This document shows, in pieces, positions 29,501 to 38,500 of a stretch of 64,000 nt of DNA; position 1 is the stretch's first letter; every line of letters starts with the position of its first letter. A program made the position numbers and the translations under genes. The notes beneath the pieces were generated by a model. That model saw only the letters and a program-made list of their open reading frames with translations, ran no database searches and was not told where the DNA came from. Source of the DNA: Mytilus galloprovincialis (lineage: Eukaryota; Mollusca; Bivalvia; Mytilida; Mytilidae); the NCBI RefSeq assembly GCF_965363235.1, contig NC_134851.1:39522321-39586320 (forward strand), read 5' to 3'.

Positions 29501-32500
29501 GATAACTATCACATCACTGGGTCGATGACACTGCTGGTGGAAGTTTCGTCTCCGAAGGTATCACCAGCCCAGTGGTCAATACTTCGGTGTTGACATGAAT
29601 ATCAATAATGTGGTCATTTTAATAAATTTCCTGTTATAAAACTTTGAATTTATCGAAAAACTAAGGATTTTCGTATCCCAGGAAAAGATTGCCTTAACCG
29701 TATTTGACACATTTTTTTGGAATTTTGGATCCTCAATACTCTTCAACTTTGTACTTGTTTGGCTTTATAAATATTTAGATATGAGCGTCACTGATGAGTC
29801 TTATGTAGACGAAACGCGCGTCTGACGTACTAAATTATAATCCTGGTACCTTTTATAACTATGCACATAGACTAAGGTGAGCGACAAAGGCTCTTAAGGT
29901 AGATCATAAGTATATATTTTTTGAGACAGAATTTTCTTATAATTTTGCTAAATTGAAGATTTTACTATGCTCTTTTTAAAAATTTATTAAAAGTATGAGT
30001 CACCGTGCTTTTTTGCAAGCTATGAGTCGTTGAAAATTGCCCAAATTTGGTTAGTTTGTTCATGAAAAAACACATTAGTGTGCATAAAAAAAATTCTGTG
30101 AGAAAGAATTTCCAAAAAAAATGTGAGGAGATAATATGTTTAAAGAAAATAAACAGAAAGCATGGTGTCACCGAACTTGTTTTCTTGCTACAATAAAAAA
30201 TTTAAAAAATCCATATTAGTCCAGTAAAAATTTTGTACTACAAGAGTTATCTACCCTTAAATGGCTCATTTGAAAAAAATGATTCTAAAACCCCAAAAAA
30301 TTGATATCTGTTAAAATATATCGTATAAAACAATTAATTAACAAGTTTTCTTTATATAGAAAAATAAATCTAACCATTGAATTGCAAATCTGTTTCCAAA
30401 TTTGCAGATTTAGGCAAATAACTCGACCGATTTTGTACTGTAATTGTACAATCCAAGATGGCGGTATACCATGAATCTACCTTAAGAGCATCTATGTTGA
30501 CATTACTTTAAAAACAACTCACGAATAGCGACATATCCGCAACTTAAAATTTTCAAACTTTAAGCAGTTGTAATCAACTTTTAATCATAATTGGCTAGAA
30601 GAAGCAGGTTCAGAAATTTACTTTTGCGTACGGTTGTCTTTGATTACTTACATATACTCGATTTGAACTGATAGCTGTCTCATTGGTGATAATCTATTGA
30701 AACTTTAATCAGATACTAGATCCAATCCGAAAATCATTGCACGAGTAATCAGATGTCTGAAATATTTAACACAATTCTTAAATGAATAAAAGAGTACACA
30801 TTTGATACAACATGAACAACGATTATAAGCTGGTCTGCAGTAAGCATATAAGCATGGACCTTATTTGTATTAAGCCTCTTCGATTTTTTACAATCATTTG
30901 TTTGCTAATGAATTTGTCGATTTATTCGTTTTGGTTTTGCACTTAATTCTAGAATTTTATCTCGCTTTATATTGATTAGTTTTTTGTTCCATTTTTCTTT
31001 AGTAATAATCGATTATTAATAAACATACATATCATATAATTCTAACTTACTTTTATTTTACATTTTTAGATTATCTTCATTACTACAACAAAATGAGAAC
31101 GAGAATAAGAAGCTGAAAACAAACATAGAAAAGAGATATTTAAGAGAACTTGCATTGTAAGTCATAGCTTGTTAGGAAACAGGTTCTTTGGCTTGTTGCT
31201 TTTCAAATATATTTCGTAATTGCAGATACATGTATATAAGGTAAATAAAAAGTATATCCACCAAACAATAATGCATATTTTATCAACTTTGAACGTCTAG
31301 TTCATATTTTAAAAACTACATTTCTATATATAACTTGTGCTGATTGGCACGATAGTCCTTACGATAACCTAATATCAAATATCAGAAAACCAGACATGTG
31401 GCTGACATGTCCAACACCTTGCGCTATTATTTTGGTATGTTCTTATTTTACTTTTTTTCCATTCAAATAAAAAGGCAATAGTACTATACCGCTGTTCAAA
31501 ATTCATTAATCGATAGAGAAAAAAAAACAAATCCGGGTTACAAACTAAAACTGAGAGAAAATGTATCAAATATAAGAGAACTACGACACAATAGAGACAC
31601 AACACCGACACGTAACACACATATAAACGAACTGTAATGTAACAATGGCCATTTTCCTGACTTGGTACAGGTAAAAGTTAATGCTGCACCGTTTGTTTTC
31701 AGCTGTCATGGTTTATTCAATTTTATTGAGTTAGTAGTTAAGCTTTTAAACATTATTAAATTTCATACTTGTTCGAATTTGAGATTTAGAAACAAACCAT
31801 TATTAACAAGAACTATCTTTAAATTTGAGCATATTTTTAAAACTATCATTTCGATAACATTCAGAAGCACAATGACTTAATGATGCAGGACCTCTTTAAT
31901 TTAATCTTCATCTGAATGTAACTACAAGAAGGCGATTGCAGTGCACTGAAAACCTGCATAGTTTGGCACAATTTGTCCAAAAGGTGGCAACGCCCGTTCA
32001 CGACCTTCATCTTGTGAACAACACTGCTCTAACTATCTAAAAATCAATGAATTACCAACAAAAGGACGTTACAAATTGTTTTGTGAATATTCCGATTATA
32101 TTTAAATTAGTGATTTGCCATTTAAATAACATTTTCTCTGTTTGTGTTCAGTATTCTCTGTCCTCGTATTTTTCTGTTTACATTCACCAAAACCCCGCGG
32201 AAATCTCACATGCGTAGGTGCGTTCTAAAAGTCATGCTGCCATAGTTAAGCGTCCTTAAGTTCAAAGGGCACAAACCGAAACTATACCGACTACGTCGGA
32301 AAAAGGACAAGATCATTGCAGAAGTCAACCTTTTTAAAATTATATGGTAGAATTGGATGGTATCCGTGTGTGGTCATCTGTAACCTAGATAATATTTTAA
32401 CACAGATTTTTCATAATGATCAACCAACTGGTATTGCGTTCTGGGGGTGTAATACCACTTTTGACTTTCCCCTATTAGTTTTCGGTAAATTTGCAATTTT

Positions 32501-35500
32501 AAAAAAACTGCACGAATTTAATTGTTCAACGAATAATTCATGTTGTATGGAAAAACAACGGAATCTACATCAGAGAATATTCATCAATAAACGAACATCG
32601 GTACACACGAAAATAAATAATTCAACAGTTTCTTTTTGTTGCATAAAAGAAAAAATCACTTGCAGTAAACCAATCAATGGTCACCCTTATTCTTCACGTG
32701 TTTATGAGTAAGTAACCATGTAACCCCAAGTTTAAAAATATGCTATAGAAACATACAATAAAAATAGTGATTTGAAAGACGAAGATAAATGTTTATGACA
32801 TAGCATCTTCTGTAATCGATTAACCTTAAGGTAGCACAATACAAAGATTTGTTCACTCCCAATCAGACAACTTTAAACTGATGTAATTCATTTAATCCTT
32901 CTTAATATTATAAATGAGGTACCAAAAGAAAGAAGAAAGATTCATCTTTCAAATTGTGATAATTTCATTATGACATAATTATTACATAATTAATTATTAT
33001 GTAATAAGTTGCTATATTGTGATGTCCACACTTGAATGAATTTAGCGTCTTTGTTCCTCATAGCATCCCAAAATATTTAATAGATTCTTGTACAACACAA
33101 CTTGACCTCCAAAACCGTGTCTCAGATTTTCAAAAACATCAATAGAACAAATTTTATACCCAATTGAATTTAGTGGTCTCTTATGAATTATTGTTGCAAA
33201 TTTCATTGTAGATTTATGAGAGAATGAAATACAATAGGAAAAATCGGAGACACAGTTTGGGAGGTCAAACTGTGTTGTGCATGAATCTATAAAATATTTT
33301 GGGATGCTATGAATAACAAAGAAGCTAAATTCATTCAAGTATGGATATCACAATATGGCAACTAATTACATAACAATTAATTATGTAATAATTATGTCAT
33401 AATGAAATTATCACAATTTGAAAGATTAATCCTTCTTCTTTCTTTTGGTACCTCATTTATAAAATTAAAAGAAAGATGAGTTGAATTACATCATTTTAAA
33501 GATGTCTGGTTGGGGATGAAAAATTTGTAGTGTGCTACCTTAATAGTGCTGAATAAACTATGGAAAATATGAGGGCGTTGTTAGTGATATATCTTCAGAT
33601 TGGACATCAATTTACTTGTTGATGTTCGAACTTGTATTTGTTGAATATTATGTTATTTAAAGTAGTTGTATATATGGATATCTGAGACGAAATAATAATA
33701 TGAAAATGGTACATTTAAGCATTCTTGATAAAAGGCTGCTTATTACATCAAAAGTGGAACAACCTATATACTAGAACGCCCTCACCCATACATTATTTTG
33801 TGTGCAGGTTTTTAAAGAACGTAAACATTCAGAATCAAAATGGAAGGATGGAAATAAATTCTGCAGATGAAACTAATGATACAAAATTGGAACAATCTTT
33901 TCCGCCTATAGAAGAAAACGTATTGAAAAACTTTAAAGGTAATACACTTACAACCATCATTATAGGATATTAGAAAATGTGCTGTGTATGAAAACCATCC
34001 AAATTTTTAATGTCACTTGTTTTTTCATGCAAGCCCTTTTTTAACAAACCGATTGTTTTTATATATTATGTATACATTTGATTGTCTTGATTGATAATTT
34101 GAAATTACCAAAGGAACATTGGCTAATAAGGACAAAGTTTTGAAAATGGAAAATAGGACGGAAATTTGTGAAATGTGATTAATCATTTCGAAATAAGGTA
34201 TATAAATGAATGCTGTTGTTTGTTAATGCAAGAGAACAGATAGACATATAGTTTATGCAAGCCTTTGCTGAAGTCCAGAGAGCAAGACATTCACTCATTA
34301 CAAGTTATCGGTTTAAACGAATTCATTTGTTTACATAAATAAGGCCGTTAGTTTTCTCGTTTGAATTGTTTTACATTGTCTTATCGGGGCCTTTTAAAGC
34401 TGACTATGCGGTATGGGCTTTTTTCATTGTTGAAGGCTGTACAGTGACCTATAGTTGTTAATGTCTGTGTCATTTTGGTCTTTTGTGGATAGTTGTCTCA
34501 TTGGCAATCATACCACATCTTCTTTTTTATAATTGTAACTATATAAATAAAAGCGGTTAGGAATGTTTTCAATCCAAATAGCAAATCAGACGCTTCATGC
34601 ATGTGAACATTGGTATATTGTCGGAACAGGTCGACACATTGGTAAAAAGACAGCGTTACTCTTTTCATTTTCTTGTCGCAGGCAATATCTCCCAACAACG
34701 AGGTGCATTAATGATAGCTGCAATTGAATTTGGAACGACGAATTCAGGCTGGGCTTATTCATTTGACCGGGAATTAAAACCACACTACCCTGATATTTTC
34801 ATAAAAAAGGGTTGGGAAGGAATAAATGGTAAGCAGACAGTAAAAACACCTACGGTGGTTTTATTTGATCCAGAAGACCAGTTTCACAGCTTTGGATACC
34901 AAGCTGAATTAACATATGCAAAATTGATTGACAAAGATGAAGCTAGTGGATGGAAATATTTTAAAGGATTTAACATGGCTCGTTTTACCGACGAAACAAC
35001 TGAGATTGGACATCACAAAAGAGACCTGGTAGGAATAGTTTAAAGAAAAAATAGCAGTATGGAGTTATTAAATTTTTATTTTGTACATGTATGTTCATAA
35101 ACATGATAAAGGCAACAATAGTATACCGCTGATCAAAATTAATAAATCGATTATACCAAAACAAATCCCGGTTTAATATTTAAGCTCAGAGAAACATATC
35201 AACTATAAGAGGAAAACAAAGGAACAACAGGAACACTAAAGTGCAACAAAAACAAAAACCAACATATATAGAAACGAACAATTTGGTAACAACTGCCATA
35301 TTCATGACTTGGAAAAGTACATTTACATAAAAATAGTGGCTTGAATCTGGTTTGATGGTTTGTATGACAATGTTAAACAAAACATCGCAAAATTGACAGC
35401 ACTACTTGACAGAACTACAGCACACAACAACACGCAAGGATACTCATCATAGACAAACGCAAATACAAGTAATGGCAAGTAAAAGTCGACAAAACATGCA

Positions 35501-38500
35501 AATTGACGACGACGATTTATTCCATCAACGAGAGATAGCTCAGAACATCACTTACAGTGACACATTTACGAAACTAAAATGCAGTCCACAATTTTATACA
35601 ATCAAATCTCTTGATAAATATAAAAATGGGACAACTCTCCACAAGAGTGACTCACAACAATGAACAAATCCCATGCCGCATAGTCAACTATATAAGACCC
35701 CGAAATGACAAGGCAATTTTACAATTTTGTGTAATACAAACGATAAGACATTACACATTATTCAACTAAAACCATAATAATAAAAAAATGAATGTTGGAT
35801 GTACAAAATTCTGAGACAATTCAAATTCGCATTCAGTATAACCATCTCATATTTTGGAATAGGTCACACTCGGTACATGTACATAACAGACAGACAACAT
35901 AGATGTTAAACCACAATCTGATATATGATAATAATGGCATAAGATACAGACACATCGTATAGATCATGCAATAAATGATGGTGTCCATATTGTGTTATTA
36001 TTAATCTTTCCTTCTCCGTTCATACACAGTTTTGATTGAGAGGAAAACTCGACATGGTTAGAAAATACAAGTCATGACACTAATACATATACGATTTAAT
36101 AATATCATTATAAATTGTCACGGTCAGTAAAATACATAAAATCACACCATGACAAACTCAGGTTCAATTTGTATTGCATGTGTATATTTAAAAGTAATAA
36201 TTCATTTCAAGAAATTAACCCGTGATGTTACAAACGTCACAAAATATAGACGTTTTTTTTGTGATGTTGGTCCATTCATTTGAAGTGCAGATTAAATTTT
36301 TTTTGTTGTGGAACTTATAGTTGCGATATATTTTGTATGAGTTTTTGACACACTTTATTTTATTAATCTATTTCAAGTGTTGTTCTTTTTACTCATTTTG
36401 TTGATCCGGTTATGATTCAGGTAAATATTGCATTCGTGAAATTTTAATTTGCAACCTAATTAAGTGTGTTTGTTAAAGCGTATGGCTTATGCCGATGGAT
36501 TCCATGTAACACACTTTTTTTTAAAGTTGCAGTTTTGAGAACTCATTTCCATGGCATACAATTCTTTTTCTCAATTCCTTATATCCAGGAATAAGATGTG
36601 TAGACAACTGCTGGAGACTTTTTATACTCGTTTGAAGGACATCAAGTTATTCGTAATGTACATGTAGATAAGACATTTCTGTTTCATAATTATACGTGTC
36701 ATTCTTGCTTTGTTACATAAAATATTCGTTTCAGGCTCCAGAAAACAGTATTAACCAACATGAGCTCGAAGATGTCAACGGCGCGACGTTATCTTCATTG
36801 ACAGTATTTTCAGAATGTCTTAAATTTTTGAAAGACGACGTTCTCACATCTTTAACAAGGACGATAAATGATCAAGTTGGGACGAGAGATATATACTGGA
36901 TAATACTTATTCCAGCGGTTTGGTCAAAGTATGGTCAACAGTTGATCAGACTTGCAGCCAATCAGGTAATGTTGACAAGTTTGTGGTCAAACATGAAAAA
37001 AAAAAACGAAACATTGAAATCAACTCTGGTTTTCTGAATACTAAATATTTATCAAAGTTAATACAGCTTTTAACCAAAAAAAACCTAAGTAAACAATGAG
37101 TAACATAAATGCATTACATATTGTGTCAACAGGTCGAATAAACATGAAAATAGGATTTGAGAATACTTGAAAACGCGCGTTAAGCCCAAAATAATTAACA
37201 TAAGCAAATCATATATCAGAGACTTCAATCAATTCAAACACATCCCATGGAATTAGTGTTTGAGGACATTTAGTCAAAGAACCCATGACTTGTACAATGC
37301 CGACATATTAGTATCGATAAGTAGTAGGATCGTTATGATTGATTATTATAATAAATATGTATCCTTTTATATACAGTAAAACAATATTTAAATACAAAAT
37401 TATATATAATGTTTATTTTTATTAATAATTTACCAATGACGCATTGATTAAAATCTGACAAAATAAATGAAATAACTTCACACACATCATGCACATGTAG
37501 GCATAACGAACGAGTTGGGAAGCGCCAAATCGAATTACCGTCTTAAATGGAAAAATACCAAAAGGGAATGTCAAATCTTCTCTTTGGCGGTCATTTAAAT
37601 GTCTAAATTTAGAAAAGTACAATGACGGATTGTAATGTGTATATATACATGTCTGCCTGTCATGGTACGTAAGACCTCGACCATAAATGTTTAGATTTTC
37701 CCAGGTACTATTAGGAATAGAACCACTATATTTACTGACTGAATGACTTTCATATCTACTAAAATTTTGTGGTTTGGTTTGATTCTGCGGTAAAGCATGG
37801 AAGTATGACCACTATAGTTTGTGGATTGAATGGTTGTTATATGTACACGAGGGTCCATTTTAATATAACAATGAGAATGTTAAGCTAATGTGATACATGT
37901 AGCTATAGTAAGACATTTTAACTGAGAACCAGAAGTTATCTGAGAACCGGAAGTTATCTAAGATCCAGATGTTAAACAATTCGAAATGTCTTTATCTATT
38001 TAGAATACATTTTTTTCAGAACGGAAGGTCATTATTTCGAAGAATATACTCGGACGACAGCATATTTCAATGAAATATGCTTCAAGGAATAGAATAATGA
38101 CCAGTGTGGGTTCATTAATTTCCTTCATATAAATGCAAGAGGGACAAAAGAAACCAGAGGAACAGTCAAACTCATAAAACGAAAATAAACTGACAACTCC
38201 ATGGCTAAAAATGAAAAAGACAAACAGACAACCAATAGTACACAAGACACAAGGGAGACAACTAAAGAATAAGCAACATGAACCCCATCAAAAACTAGGA
38301 GTGATCTCAGTTGCTCCGGAAGGGTAAGCAGATCTTGCTCCACATGTGACACCCGTTGTGCTGCTTATGTGATTACAAATCCGGTATATAGTCTAATTCA
38401 GTAGGTAATGAAAGGGAAGGCGATTGTAGTTCCGACGTAAGGAACATATCCGATATCATTTTTGAAACGGTAATTCCATAACGGTCAACCAACTCGTGAT

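Noticed and set aside
33042-33338. 98-codon minus-strand ORF
   Set aside because: Lies within a palindromic TTAA element; its two halves mirror each other.
34597-34783. Upstream ATG of the HSPA12 ORF at 34597 as a gene start
   Set aside because: The stretch 34597-34681 is intron ahead of a clear acceptor (ttgtcgcag). Exon 16 joins in phase and supplies the Gly codon.
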